DNA of 50,838 nt from Paraburkholderia solitsugae (GTDB lineage Bacteria > Pseudomonadota > Gammaproteobacteria > Burkholderiales > Burkholderiaceae), in assembly GCF_013177695.1 (NCBI RefSeq), contig NZ_WOEY01000108.1, positions 1-50,838 on the forward strand, given 5' to 3'. The notes beneath the pieces were generated by a model. That model searched no databases. It saw only the letters and a list, made by a program, of their open reading frames with translations, and was not told where the DNA came from. Made by a program: the position numbers and the translations under genes. Shown here in pieces: positions 17,331-26,126 of this stretch; the first letter of the stretch is position 1; every line of letters begins with the position of its first letter.

Positions 17331-18143
17331 TTAGAACGACGGCACCACCGATCCCTTGAACTGCGTCTTGATGAACTGGCGCACGTCTTCCGACTGGTAA
17401 GCCGCGACCAGCTTCTTGACCCACGGCTTGTCCTTGTCCTGCGCGCGCACGGCGATCAGGTTCGCGTACGGGCTGTGGATGTCTTCGAGCGCGATTGCGT
17501 CTTTGGTCGGTTGCAGACCGGATGCCAGTGCGAAGTTCGTGTTGATCGCGGCAGCATCGACATCCGACAGCGAGCGCGGCAGTTGCGCGGCGTCGAGCTC
17601 GACCAGCTTGATCTTCTTCGGATTCTCGGCGACGTCGAGCGGCGTGGCGTTATTGCCGTTCGTGCCCGCGCCGGCTTTCAGCTTGATCACGCCTTGCGCC
17701 TGCAACAGCAGCAGCGCACGGTTCTCGTTCGAAGGATCGTTCGGCACCGCGATCTTCGCGCCTTGCGCCAGATCCTTCAGCGACTTCAGCTTCTTCGAAT
17801 AGATGCCGAGCGGCGAAATATACGTCAGGCCTGCGTTGACGATCTTGTAGCCACGTTGCTTGACCTGGCTGTCGAGGTACGGTTGGTGCTGGAAGCTGTT
17901 GGCGTCGAGATCGCCGGCGTCGAGCGCGGCGTTCGGCTGCACGTAGTCGTTGAATTCGACGACCTTCACATTCAGGCCTTCGCGCTTCGCCACTTTCGTG
18001 ACGACTTCCCAGATTTGCGCATCCGGGCCGCCGATGGTGCCGACCTTGATGACCTTGTCGTCGGCGTGTGCGCCGAAGCTGGTGACGATCGCCGCACCGG
18101 CGACCACGGCCGAGAGGGCTTTAAGGATATTTCTGCGCTGCAT
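17331..18143 (-). CDS. MetQ/NlpA-family ABC transporter binding protein
   Basis: The 270-residue periplasmic protein has a signal peptide (MQRRNILKALSAVVAGAAIV, cleavage after AHA near residue 27) and no lipobox cysteine, so it appears to be soluble. The mature part starts KVIKVGTIGGPDAQIWEVV and contains NDYVQPNAALDAGDLDANSFQHQPYLD, the NlpA lipoprotein 9 family core. Relatives bind D/L-methionine or related compounds for the MetNI transporter. No metN or metI is adjacent, so the partner permease must be elsewhere and the ligand is not certain. Confidence 0.88.
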   Translation of the reverse strand: MQRRNILKALSAVVAGAAIVTSFGAHADDKVIKVGTIGGPDAQIWEVVTKVAKREGLNVKVVEFNDYVQPNAALDAGDLDANSFQHQPYLDSQVKQRGYKIVNAGLTYISPLGIYSKKLKSLKDLAQGAKIAVPNDPSNENRALLLLQAQGVIKLKAGAGTNGNNATPLDVAENPKKIKLVELDAAQLPRSLSDVDAAAINTNFALASGLQPTKDAIALEDIHSPYANLIAVRAQDKDKPWVKKLVAAYQSEDVRQFIKTQFKGSVVPSF

Positions 18144-18294
18144 GTGATTCTCGCTTTTTCTGATCGGTGTCAGATTCGGGTGGAAGCCGGCGGCAGCCTT
18201 GCGGCGGTTGCGTGCTTGTGGCTGTGCGCCGCCAACTGGACCGCAAATGGTCTCATATGCCCAGCGAGATGGGAAATATCACGATCGCATATCG

Positions 18295-19860
18295 TTATGC
18301 CCCTTGCGCGACCCCGTTCACGCGAAACGCGCTCACCGTGTCGCGCAAACGCCCGGCCTGATCCTGCAATGAAGCCGCTGCAGCGGCAGCCTGCTCCACC
18401 AGCGCCGCGTTCTGCTGCGTCACTTCGTCCATCTGCGTGACCGCGCGGCCCACTTGCGAAATGCCGCTGCTCTGCTCCTCGGACGCCGCCGCGATCTCGC
18501 CCATGATGTCGGTGACGCGCTGCACCGCTTGCAGAATCTCGCCCATCGTCGTGCCGGCCTGCTGGACCAGCGTCGAACCGTTGTGCACGCGCTCTACCGA
18601 GGCGCCGATCAACTGTTTGATCTCCTTGGCCGCCGTTCCCGAGCGCTGCGCAAGGTTGCGCACTTCCCCGGCGACGACCGCAAAGCCGCGGCCCTGCTCG
18701 CCGGCGCGCGCGGCTTCGACTGCCGCGTTCAGCGCCAGAATATTCGTCTGGAACGCAATGCCTTCGATCACACCGATGATGTCGGCGATCTGCCGCGAGC
18801 TGTCATTGATCTCGCCCATCGTACCGATCACGCGGCTGACCACGTCGTTGCCGCGCATCGCGATTTCCGACGCGTTGTGCGCCAGACCGCTCGCCTGACG
18901 CGCATTGTCCGCGTTCTGCTTGACCGTCGCGGTGAGCTCTTCCATGCTCGCCGCCGTCTCCTGCAACGAGGCCGCCTGTTGCTCGGTGCGTTGCGACAGA
19001 TCGCCGTTGCCCGCGGCGATCTGCTGGGTCGCCGAGGCAATCGATTCCGCCGCGTGGCGGATCTCGCCGATGGTCCGTTGCAAACGGTTCTGCATGTCAT
19101 GCATGGCCGCCATCATGCTGGTCTTGTCTTGCGGACGAACGTCGACGATCTGGGTGAGATCGCCTTTGGCGATGCTCGCCGCCAACCGCGCCGCCTGGTC
19201 CGGTTCGCCGCCGAGACTCGCGCGCACATTGCGAATGATCAGCACCATCGCGAACGAAATGACCGCGCCGATCACGAGCACGACGAGCAGGTGGCCAAGC
19301 AGCGTTTCGTAGTAAACCGTGTCGATATCCTTGATGAATACGCCGCTCGTAATGTTCCAGTCCCACGGCGCAAAACGCACCACGTAGCTGATCTTCGGCA
19401 CCGCGGTTTCGCTGTGCGGCAAGCGTCCGCGATATTGCGCGAAGCCGCGGCCGGTCGCCTTGGCGGCGTCAACGATCGTCACATACAGCAGCTTGCCGTC
19501 CGGGTCCTTGAAATCGCCGACGGGCTTGCCGGTCATTTGCGGCAGCGTCGGGTGCATCAGCACGACCGGCTTCGAGTCCATCACGAACAGATAACCGGAT
19601 TCGCCGTAGCGCATCGTCGCCAGGCGTGCGAGTGCTTCACGCTGTGCGTCGGCCTCACTCATCTTGCCGCTCTGCGAGAGCGCGTAGTAGCCGTTCACGA
19701 CGCCCTGCGCGGCGTCGACGAGGTTCTTCATGCCCGCCTTGCGCTCGGCCAGCATCGTGCTGCGCGTTTCGACCGCGCTCCACAGCCCGACGCCAACCAG
19801 CCCCATCCAGACGAGCGCGAGCGACAACCATAGTTTGCGATTCAAACTCATCCTGCTCAT
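18295..19860 (-). CDS. Methyl-accepting chemotaxis protein with single Cache domain
   Basis: This 521-residue inner-membrane receptor has TM1 at ~9-29 (LWLSLALVWMGLVGVGLW) and a periplasmic sCache_2 domain (~35-180; GESGYLFVMDSKPVVLMHP, GKLLYVTIVDAAKATGRGF). TM2 follows (LLVVLVIGAVISFAMVLII), then HAMP, then the cytoplasmic coiled coil with the conserved tip IEGIAFQTNILALNAAVEAA. Its ligand is unknown; sCache receptors often sense small carboxylates. ATG 19860 is used; upstream in-frame codons show no family similarity. A sigma-28-type promoter lies ~110 nt upstream. No che genes are adjacent. Confidence 0.92.
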   Translation of the reverse strand: MSRMSLNRKLWLSLALVWMGLVGVGLWSAVETRSTMLAERKAGMKNLVDAAQGVVNGYYALSQSGKMSEADAQREALARLATMRYGESGYLFVMDSKPVVLMHPTLPQMTGKPVGDFKDPDGKLLYVTIVDAAKATGRGFAQYRGRLPHSETAVPKISYVVRFAPWDWNITSGVFIKDIDTVYYETLLGHLLVVLVIGAVISFAMVLIIRNVRASLGGEPDQAARLAASIAKGDLTQIVDVRPQDKTSMMAAMHDMQNRLQRTIGEIRHAAESIASATQQIAAGNGDLSQRTEQQAASLQETAASMEELTATVKQNADNARQASGLAHNASEIAMRGNDVVSRVIGTMGEINDSSRQIADIIGVIEGIAFQTNILALNAAVEAARAGEQGRGFAVVAGEVRNLAQRSGTAAKEIKQLIGASVERVHNGSTLVQQAGTTMGEILQAVQRVTDIMGEIAAASEEQSSGISQVGRAVTQMDEVTQQNAALVEQAAAAAASLQDQAGRLRDTVSAFRVNGVAQGA

Positions 19861-19957
19861 TGTTGTGGTCTCTCTCGTGTGATTCGTATGCGGTTTGCGG
19901 TCTGAATTGCAATCCGGTCGCGCCTCGCGAACGTGCTTGCATGTCTGACGCGCAAAC

Positions 19958-20005
19958 GATTGCCTCAGGTATATCGGCATGGCAGCCGTTCAACTTGAGG
20001 CAATC
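19958..20005 (-). promoter_or_regulatory. Sigma-28 (FliA) promoter candidate inside an inverted repeat
   Basis: On the minus strand, TCAAGTTG (19998-19991) is followed 12 nt later by GCCGATAT (19978-19971). This resembles the flagellar sigma-28 consensus TAAAGTTT-N11-GCCGATAA with one extra spacer base. A perfect 10-bp inverted repeat, GATTGCCTCA (19958-19967) and TGAGGCAATC (19996-20005), brackets it. It would drive the chemoreceptor gene. Confidence 0.6.
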
Positions 20006-20140
20006 TGTAAGGAAGCGACGACAAGGGAGAGATGGATGGGCCGACGTTGACCGTGCGCAATGAATCGTCCGCTGACAGATAATCGAAGACCCATGCCCGC
20101 GAAACCAGGCGGGCCCATTCGATCGCTTACGAGAACGCTC

Positions 20141-20431
20141 ATGTACGTCATCAATCTCATCTACACCGCATCGCTCGAGCGCGTCGACGACGCACTCGAA
20201 GCGCACCGCGCGTTTCTGACAAGACAGTTCGAAGCAGGGGTCTTCGTGGCCGCCGGGCCGAAGGTGCCGCGCGACGGCGGCATCATTCTGGCGGTGCGCA
20301 TCGAGCGCGATAAGCTGGATGAGATTCTCGCCAGCGACCCGTTCGCCGAGCAGAAGCTCGCGCGTTACGAGGTGACGGAATTCAAGGCGACGCGTCTGGC
20401 GCCGGGGATGAATTTGCCGATGCCGGCTTGA
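20141..20431 (+). CDS. YciI-family protein
   Basis: The 96-residue protein has the dimeric ferredoxin-like YciI fold: MYVINLIYTASLERVDDALE, then the conserved AHRAFLTRQFEAGVFVAAGP with the putative active-site His, GGIILAVRIERDKLDEILASDPF with the conserved Asp, and YEVTEFKATRL. The family has no settled function. ATG 20141 is taken as the start, because upstream codons in the same frame do not look like this family and are part of the intergenic region. Confidence 0.85.
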   Translation: MYVINLIYTASLERVDDALEAHRAFLTRQFEAGVFVAAGPKVPRDGGIILAVRIERDKLDEILASDPFAEQKLARYEVTEFKATRLAPGMNLPMPA

Positions 20432-20497
20432 GGATTACAGCGAAGGGATTTGAATACGGGCGCGCGGCAGATTCACGCGCCCGTCTGCATCAATACG

Positions 20498-21127
20498 TCA
20501 ATCGAGCAGCAGCTTGATATCGTGCACCCACGGCGTGGCGCCCTGGCCGTCGCGCGCGAACAGACGCAGCTTGCCGTCCGTATCGAACACATAGCTCGCC
20601 GCCGTGTGGTCCATCGTGTAGCTATCGGGCGTCTTGCCCGGCACTTTCGCGTAGTACACGCGGAAGTCTTTCGTGATCTTGGTGAGTTGCGCTTGGTCCG
20701 CCGGACGCAAGCCGACAAAGGTCGGGTTGAACGCCGGCACGTATTGCGCGAGCAAAGCGGGCGTGTCGCGTTCAGGATCGACGGTGACGAACAGCACCTG
20801 CACACGCTTCGCGTCTTCCGCGCCGAGTTGCTGGAGCGCTTGCGAGAGCTCGGCCATCGTGGTCGGGCAGACATCCGGGCAATGCGTGTAGCCGAAGAAC
20901 AGCACCACCACCTTGCCCTTGTAATCCGCCAACGTACGAATTTTGCCGGACGTGTCTGGCAGCGAAAAGTCGCTCCCGAATTGGGTATTGCCGGTGATGT
21001 CAAGATTCTGGAACGCCGGCGGCTGCTTGCCGCAGCCCGCCACCAGCACCGCGCCGCCGAGTGCGCAAGCGATCACGGTGACACGCGCGGCGGTACACGC
21101 CGTGCGCACAAAGCGTTGTATAAGCAT
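20498..21127 (-). CDS. SCO1/SenC-family copper chaperone, lipoprotein
   Basis: Sco proteins deliver copper to the CuA site of cytochrome oxidase subunit II. The 209-residue product starts with a lipoprotein signal (lipobox VAGC, Cys32). It then has a thioredoxin fold with FFGYTHCPDVCPTTM (copper-binding Cys83 and Cys87) and the third ligand His174 in YTMDHTAASYVFD. It is the last of the run of minus-strand oxidase assembly genes, 5 nt after ctaB. Confidence 0.93.
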   Translation of the reverse strand: MLIQRFVRTACTAARVTVIACALGGAVLVAGCGKQPPAFQNLDITGNTQFGSDFSLPDTSGKIRTLADYKGKVVVLFFGYTHCPDVCPTTMAELSQALQQLGAEDAKRVQVLFVTVDPERDTPALLAQYVPAFNPTFVGLRPADQAQLTKITKDFRVYYAKVPGKTPDSYTMDHTAASYVFDTDGKLRLFARDGQGATPWVHDIKLLLD

Positions 21128-21132
21128 GGGTG

Positions 21133-22038
21133 TTACGCGCCGATCACGACGCGCGCATAGTGGTCGATCAACAGCGCGGCGAATAGCAGCGACAGATAAA
21201 CGATCGAGTAACGGAAGGTCTTACGCGCCAGGTCGTCGGAATAGTCCCGATAGATCTTCCACGCATACGCGAGGAACACGGCACCGAGCAACACCGCCGC
21301 CGCGAGGTACACCACGCCACTCATGCCGGAGATGAACGGCATCATCGTGACCGCGAACAGGATCACGGTGTACAGCAGAATATGCAGACGCGTGTACTTT
21401 TCGCCGTGCGTGTTCGGCAACATCGGCAGACCGGCGTTTTCGTAGTCTTTGCGGCGATACAGCGCGAGCGCCCAGAAATGCGGCGGCGTCCACACGAAAA
21501 TGATCAGCACGAGAATCCATGCGTCGCCCGGCACGTGACCAGTGACGGCGGCCCAACCAAGCGCCGGCGGCATCGCGCCCGAGGCGCCGCCGATCACGAT
21601 GTTCTGCGGCGTGGCGGGCTTCAACAGCAGCGTATAGATGACCGCATAACCGACGAAGGTGCCAAGCGTGAGCCACATGGTCAGCGGATTGGCGAACGTG
21701 TAGAGCGTCCACATGCCTAGACCGCCGAGCACGGCCGAAAACAGCAGGATTTGCGGGGTCGTAATTTCGCCGCGCGCGGACGGCCGCCACGAAGTGCGAC
21801 GCATCTTCGCGTCGATCTTCTGTTCCATCAGGCAATTGATGGCGAACGCCGCACCGGCCAACAGCCAGATGCCGACGGTGCCACCGATCAGGACGGTCCA
21901 CGGCACCATGCCGGGCGTCGACAGAAACATACCGATGACGGCGCAAAACACAGCGAGCTGCGTGACGCGCGGCTTCGTCAGGGCGATGTACTGGGAGACC
22001 CGGCTACCGGGCGTTTGGGAGAGAGTTGTGCTGTCCAT
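21133..22038 (-). CDS. ctaB: Protoheme IX farnesyltransferase (heme O synthase)
   Basis: CtaB/CyoE converts heme B to heme O by adding a farnesyl group in the inner membrane. The 301-residue UbiA-family polytopic protein contains ALTKPRVTQLAVFCAVIGMFL and, near residue 77, NCLMEQKIDAKMRRTSWRP, with the Asp-rich prenyl diphosphate/Mg site (N...D.KM.RT..RP). The second site is YRRKDYENAGLPMLPNTHG. It lies 6 nt after ctaA, and together they supply heme A for the aa3 oxidase. Confidence 0.95.
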   Translation of the reverse strand: MDSTTLSQTPGSRVSQYIALTKPRVTQLAVFCAVIGMFLSTPGMVPWTVLIGGTVGIWLLAGAAFAINCLMEQKIDAKMRRTSWRPSARGEITTPQILLFSAVLGGLGMWTLYTFANPLTMWLTLGTFVGYAVIYTLLLKPATPQNIVIGGASGAMPPALGWAAVTGHVPGDAWILVLIIFVWTPPHFWALALYRRKDYENAGLPMLPNTHGEKYTRLHILLYTVILFAVTMMPFISGMSGVVYLAAAVLLGAVFLAYAWKIYRDYSDDLARKTFRYSIVYLSLLFAALLIDHYARVVIGA

Positions 22039-22044
22039 GTGGGG

Positions 22045-23154
22045 TCACGCTGGCGCGGCATCGCGCGCAGGCAACACAGCGCGGCCGGGACGGCTATAAG
22101 CGATCCGAAAGTTTAACATAACGAGCAGAAGCAGCAGGATTGCGGCGCCCCCGTTATGCGCGACCGCGATGGGCAACGGCCATTGCAGGACTATGTTCGA
22201 CAGGCCGGTGATGAACTGGATCAGCACCACCAGCAACACGCCGTTTGCCGGCCGCCGCAGCGACTCGAAACGGCGCATTTTCAGCGCGAACCACGCCAGA
22301 TAGGCGACCACGACGATCGCGAACGTGCGGTGAGTCCAGTGGATGGCGACCAGCGCATCTTGCGTAATCATGTCGCCGTCGCCGGTCATGCCGAGCGCGC
22401 GCCACAGGTGAAAGCCGTGCGCGAAGTCCATCGGCGGGATCCATTGGCCATTGCAGGTCGGGAAGTCCGTGCAGGCGAGCACCGCGTAGTTGGTGCTGAC
22501 CCAGCCGCCCAAAGCGATCTGCACGACCAGCAGCACGAGACCGGCGATCGCCGCCGCGCGCCAACGCGCCGCTTCGGGCTCATACGCCGGCAGCGGCGTT
22601 TGGCGCGCGGCCAGCCAGCCGAGCGTGCCGAGCAACGCGAGACCGAGCAGCAAATGGGTCGTTACGATGATCGGCTGCAGCTTCATGGTCACGGTCCACG
22701 CGCCGAACGCGCCCTGCACGAGAATCAGCAGCAGCAGCGAAGTCGGCCACCACGGCGACACATGCAGCGGACGGCGCTTGATACGTGCCGTCCACGCAAT
22801 CAAGGTCTGGGCAATGATCAACACACCGATCGCCATCGCGAAGTAACGGTGAATCATCTCGATCCAGGCCTTCGGCATGCTGACGGGCCCGGTGGGCATC
22901 AATTGATGCGCGGCGGTAATCGCGGCGTGCGCAATGAATGGCGACGACGTGCCATAACAACCGGGCCAGTCGGGGCAGCCAAGACCGGAGTCGGTGAGCC
23001 GCGTGAAGCCGCCGAACATCACCAGATCCAGTGTCAGGAAGGTGGTGAGCCAGACCAGCTTGCGGAATTTGCCATCGTCGGCCTTGACCCAAACGTAGGA
23101 CAGCGGCAACGCCGCGATACACAAGCCGATCAGGGCCAGTTGCAGTACATACAT
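22045..23154 (-). CDS. ctaA: Heme A synthase (COX15/CtaA)
   Basis: CtaA oxidises the C8 methyl of heme O to form heme A. The 369-residue product has about eight membrane helices and conserved histidines in the COX15 context: GGFTRLTDSGLGCPDWPGCYG near residue 48, EMIHRYFAMAIG, VTTHLLLGLALLG, and VAIHWTHRTFAIVVV. The cysteine pairs in CPDWPGC and CTDFPTC are the periplasmic loop cysteines of this type. It lies 7 nt upstream of ctaB and 25 nt downstream of the Sco-like gene. Confidence 0.95.
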   Translation of the reverse strand: MYVLQLALIGLCIAALPLSYVWVKADDGKFRKLVWLTTFLTLDLVMFGGFTRLTDSGLGCPDWPGCYGTSSPFIAHAAITAAHQLMPTGPVSMPKAWIEMIHRYFAMAIGVLIIAQTLIAWTARIKRRPLHVSPWWPTSLLLLILVQGAFGAWTVTMKLQPIIVTTHLLLGLALLGTLGWLAARQTPLPAYEPEAARWRAAAIAGLVLLVVQIALGGWVSTNYAVLACTDFPTCNGQWIPPMDFAHGFHLWRALGMTGDGDMITQDALVAIHWTHRTFAIVVVAYLAWFALKMRRFESLRRPANGVLLVVLIQFITGLSNIVLQWPLPIAVAHNGGAAILLLLLVMLNFRIAYSRPGRAVLPARDAAPA

Positions 23155-23179
23155 CTTTCTTCTTACCCTTGTTGCGGCA

Positions 23180-23842
23180 TCAGCCGATGCTCGACCATTT
23201 GAGCAACTTGGTCACGTCGCCCTTGATCTTGCTGGGGTTCGGATCTTTCGGGAAACGCATCATCAGATTGCCGTTCGGATCGACCATGTAAATGTGATCG
23301 GTGAGTTGGGTGCCGGCGTCGGTCGGCAGCCATGCGGACACCTGCGCCGGATTGGCGATCAGCATGTTGGTGTCGGGGTAGGCCTTTTGTATCACGTCGG
23401 ACACCTTGCCTGCATCGGTGCGCAGCCAAACTTCCACGACGCGCTCGCGTTCCGGGCCCTGAGCTGCGCGGATTTGTCGCATGAAGTACAGCTTGGTGAC
23501 GCAGGCTTTGTCGCATGCGCTGTTGTCGACGGAGATCATCAGCCAGCGGCCGTGCAGCGACGCGAGCTTGAGCGGCTTGCCGTCTTCACCAGTGACGACG
23601 AGCGAGTCAGGAATCGGCCGTTGTGGTTCGACCAGCGTGCCATAGCTCGTGCTGCCGCCGGCCGGCTTGACCACGTAATAAACGAAATACGACACGGCGA
23701 TCGGCGCAGCACAGATGACCGCCAGCAACAGCAGCATCCAGCGGCCACGCCTCCACGATCCCTCGCCATTGGGTTGACCAGGCATCACTTTCGGAGCTGC
23801 GGGTTTGCCGGCTTTCGGCGAACGGGGAGATTGCGTCGACAC
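23180..23842 (-). CDS. Membrane-anchored Sco-like thioredoxin-fold protein
   Basis: The 220-residue protein has a Pro/Lys-rich cytoplasmic N-terminus, one membrane helix (RWMLLLLAVICAAPIAVSYF, ~34-53) and a periplasmic thioredoxin-like domain. In that domain SVDNSACDKACVTKLYFMRQ places Cys110 and Cys114 in a C-x3-C pair, and TDHIYMVDPNGN supplies His183. These are the three positions that bind copper in Sco proteins. It lies between SURF1 and ctaA in the oxidase assembly cluster. I infer an assembly or copper/redox role; it is divergent from the canonical sco gene at 20.5 kb. Confidence 0.75.
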   Translation of the reverse strand: MSTQSPRSPKAGKPAAPKVMPGQPNGEGSWRRGRWMLLLLAVICAAPIAVSYFVYYVVKPAGGSTSYGTLVEPQRPIPDSLVVTGEDGKPLKLASLHGRWLMISVDNSACDKACVTKLYFMRQIRAAQGPERERVVEVWLRTDAGKVSDVIQKAYPDTNMLIANPAQVSAWLPTDAGTQLTDHIYMVDPNGNLMMRFPKDPNPSKIKGDVTKLLKWSSIG

Positions 23843-23914
23843 TACAGGACCTCTTTCAATGATTGCGCGGCTTCGAGGCCCTTGTTCGGGGTACGGGAAA
23901 CCGCGGGTGATGCG

Positions 23915-24631
23915 TTATGCGCCCGGCGCGTGCTCTTTCTTCGCGGCGCGGCGCGCGGCGTACAGGCCGAAGACGAGGGCCGCGGCCGCCATGCCCCACC
24001 ACTGGAACATGTAGCCATAGTTGCGCTCGACGCCGCTCGTCGGTGCCGGCCAGTCGCGCACCAGTTTGTCGCCGTCGTCGCTCAATTGCTGGATCACGAA
24101 CGATTGCAACGGCAGCCCGGTTTCCACCGCGTAGGACGCCGTATCCAGATTCTGGCGGATCTTCTGATGCGCGTCCGATCCGCCCTGCCCCAACTCGAAA
24201 GCACGCGAGGCATCGGCACGCGCAATGCCTTCGATTTCGATCTCGCCTAGCGGCGTCGCGTACGGCGCGATGGTCTCGCGATTGCTCATGTTGCGCGGCA
24301 ACCAGCCGCGATTGACCAGCACATAACCGCCGTCGGCCAGTTTAAAAGGCATCACGACGTAAAAGCCCGGCTGGTCGTTATACGGGCGATTATCCAGATA
24401 GACGACTTTATCCGCGACAAAACTGCCGCGCGCCTTCACGCGATGGAATTCGATGTCCTTCAGGTCGACCGGCGTAGCGCTGACAGGCTGCGCGGGCGCG
24501 TCTTCGAACTGCGTGATGTGCGCTTCAAGCGCTTCCTTCTGATGCGCGCGATCGCGCTGCCAGAAACCAAGCCGCGCCGTCACCACGATGACAAACAGAA
24601 TCAACAGTGCGGGAACCAGGCGGAACTTCAT
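23915..24631 (-). CDS. SURF1-family cytochrome oxidase biogenesis protein
   Basis: SURF1 helps insert heme A into oxidase subunit I. The 238-residue protein has the family's two terminal membrane helices (LVPALLILFVIVVTARLGFWQ at the N-terminus; YMFQWWGMAAAALVFGLYAA at the C-terminus). The periplasmic domain contains LDNRPYNDQPGFYVVMPFKL and VLVNRGWLPR, the SURF1 hallmarks. ATG 24631 has GGAG 8 nt upstream. It is divergent from the small membrane gene at 24743. Confidence 0.93.
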   Translation of the reverse strand: MKFRLVPALLILFVIVVTARLGFWQRDRAHQKEALEAHITQFEDAPAQPVSATPVDLKDIEFHRVKARGSFVADKVVYLDNRPYNDQPGFYVVMPFKLADGGYVLVNRGWLPRNMSNRETIAPYATPLGEIEIEGIARADASRAFELGQGGSDAHQKIRQNLDTASYAVETGLPLQSFVIQQLSDDGDKLVRDWPAPTSGVERNYGYMFQWWGMAAAALVFGLYAARRAAKKEHAPGA

Positions 24632-24742
24632 CGGACGCACTCCACCACCGCTTGCGGCCGCGCCTGGAACGTACGGCAGACGCCAGCGCGCGGTGCGATA
24701 ATAAACGTCTTGCCTCTGCGCTTTCTGGTTTCAGTTGGTTCC

Positions 24743-24952
24743 ATGCACATTCTCGTTCCCATCGCCTTCGTCCTGATCATCGCCAGCATGGTGTCGGCGC
24801 TGTATTTCATGATGCATGACAAGGGCAAAACCAAGCGGATGGTCTGGTCGCTCGCCACGCGGGTGGGCCTGTCGATCTCGCTGTTCCTGTTCATCCTGTT
24901 CGCTCACTGGATGGGTTGGATTCAGTCGACCGGTATTCCTTACGGGCGTTGA
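24743..24952 (+). CDS. Twin transmembrane protein (DUF2909)
   Basis: This is a 69-residue protein with two membrane helices (HILVPIAFVLIIASMVSALY and LSISLFLFILFAHWMGWI) joined by a short basic loop (DKGKTKRMVW). DUF2909 proteins of this kind are commonly found within aa3 oxidase assembly clusters of beta- and gamma-proteobacteria. It is the only plus-strand gene in this oxidase region. The longer in-frame upstream extension overlaps SURF1 antisense and was not used. Confidence 0.82.
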   Translation: MHILVPIAFVLIIASMVSALYFMMHDKGKTKRMVWSLATRVGLSISLFLFILFAHWMGWIQSTGIPYGR

Positions 24953-24990
24953 GCTCGGCGGAAAAGACTTCACTTCACCAAACTCACCAA

Positions 24991-25024
24991 ACAAAACGCC
25001 GCCCTGACAGGGTCGAGGGCGGCG
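24991..25024 (-). terminator. coxC terminator
   Basis: On the minus strand, CGCCGCCCT (25024-25016) pairs with AGGGCGGCG (25005-24997) and is followed by TTTTGTTT. It lies ~115 nt after the coxC stop. Confidence 0.8.
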
Positions 25025-25137
25025 CTGCATAACTCGCGTACTGCTCGTGCGCCGCGCCCTTGACAGGCGATGCGCGAACGGCCTGCGCACATTCCGGAAA
25101 CCGGCCGGTTTCCAGTACGTAGGCAGGCCAGACTGCG

Positions 25138-25995
25138 TTACAGCCAGTACACGACGACGTACAGCCCAAGCCACACCACGTCCACAAAGTGCCAGTACCA
25201 GGCGGCGCCTTCGAATGCAAAGTGATGCTCTGCCGTGAAGTGGCCGCGGATCAACCGCACCAGCACCACCGTCAGCATCGTACCGCCGAGGAACACGTGG
25301 AAACCGTGGAAGCCCGTCAACAGGAAGAACGTCGAACCGTACACGCCCGAAGACAGTGTCAGGTTGAGTTCGTTGTACGCGTGGTAATACTCGAAGCCTT
25401 GCAGGAACAGGAAGCAGACGCCGAGCACAATGGTAGCGGCCAGCCAGACGATCGCCTTCTTGCGATGATCTTCACGCAGTGCATGGTGCGAAACCGTCAA
25501 CGTAGCGCCCGATGACAGCAGCAGTGCCGTGTTGATAGTCGGCACCGGCCACGGCTGCATCGACTTGAAAGTCGAGACCAGCGCGGCCGGTCCGTTGTTC
25601 GGCCACACCGCCGAGAAATCCGGCCAGATCAACTTGTAGTCGAGGCTGCCGAGTTGGTGCAGCGCGATTTCACGGGCATAGAACAGCGCGCCGAAGAAAG
25701 CGCCGAAGAACATGACTTCGGAGAAGATGAACCAGCTCATGCTCCAGCGGTACGACTTGTCGACATTCTTGCCATACATGCCGCCTTCCGACTCGGAGAT
25801 CGCGTCGCCGAACCAGTGCCACAACGTATAAAGCAACCACAGCAGACCCACGGCGACGCCGAGCGGCGCCCAGTCATGCTCGTTGATCCATGCCGCAAGC
25901 GATCCGAGCATGACCAGCAACCCGGCAGCGGCGCTGATCGGATGCCGCGACGGATGCGGCACAAAATAGTACGGGCTCTCGTTTTGACCGCTCAT
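25138..25995 (-). CDS. coxC: Cytochrome c oxidase subunit III
   Basis: A 285-residue membrane subunit of the aa3-type terminal oxidase, with seven helices. Family signatures are YYFVPHPSRHPISAAAGLL, RWSMSWFIFSEVMFFGAFFG (with the conserved membrane Glu), SSGATLTVSHHALREDHR, and LTGFHGFHVFLGGTML with the terminal AAWYWHFVDVVWLGLYVVVY. It follows the DUF2970 gene and ends the structural part of the cox cluster with its own terminator. Confidence 0.97.
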   Translation of the reverse strand: MSGQNESPYYFVPHPSRHPISAAAGLLVMLGSLAAWINEHDWAPLGVAVGLLWLLYTLWHWFGDAISESEGGMYGKNVDKSYRWSMSWFIFSEVMFFGAFFGALFYAREIALHQLGSLDYKLIWPDFSAVWPNNGPAALVSTFKSMQPWPVPTINTALLLSSGATLTVSHHALREDHRKKAIVWLAATIVLGVCFLFLQGFEYYHAYNELNLTLSSGVYGSTFFLLTGFHGFHVFLGGTMLTVVLVRLIRGHFTAEHHFAFEGAAWYWHFVDVVWLGLYVVVYWL

Positions 25996-26126
25996 TCTTG
26001 ATTCTCCACTTCAGTCCAGTTGTTCCGGAATCTCCGGCTGTATCTTCGGCGGCGCGTCGATACCGCACCGCTTCACTCTAATTCGTGGGCTCTGCTTCGC
26101 CCTGTCCTACACGTCCATCTGCCGGC

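Noticed and set aside
18144..18294. SAM or other methionine riboswitch upstream of metQ
   Set aside because: Only 151 nt and no conserved riboswitch core or terminator could be recognised.
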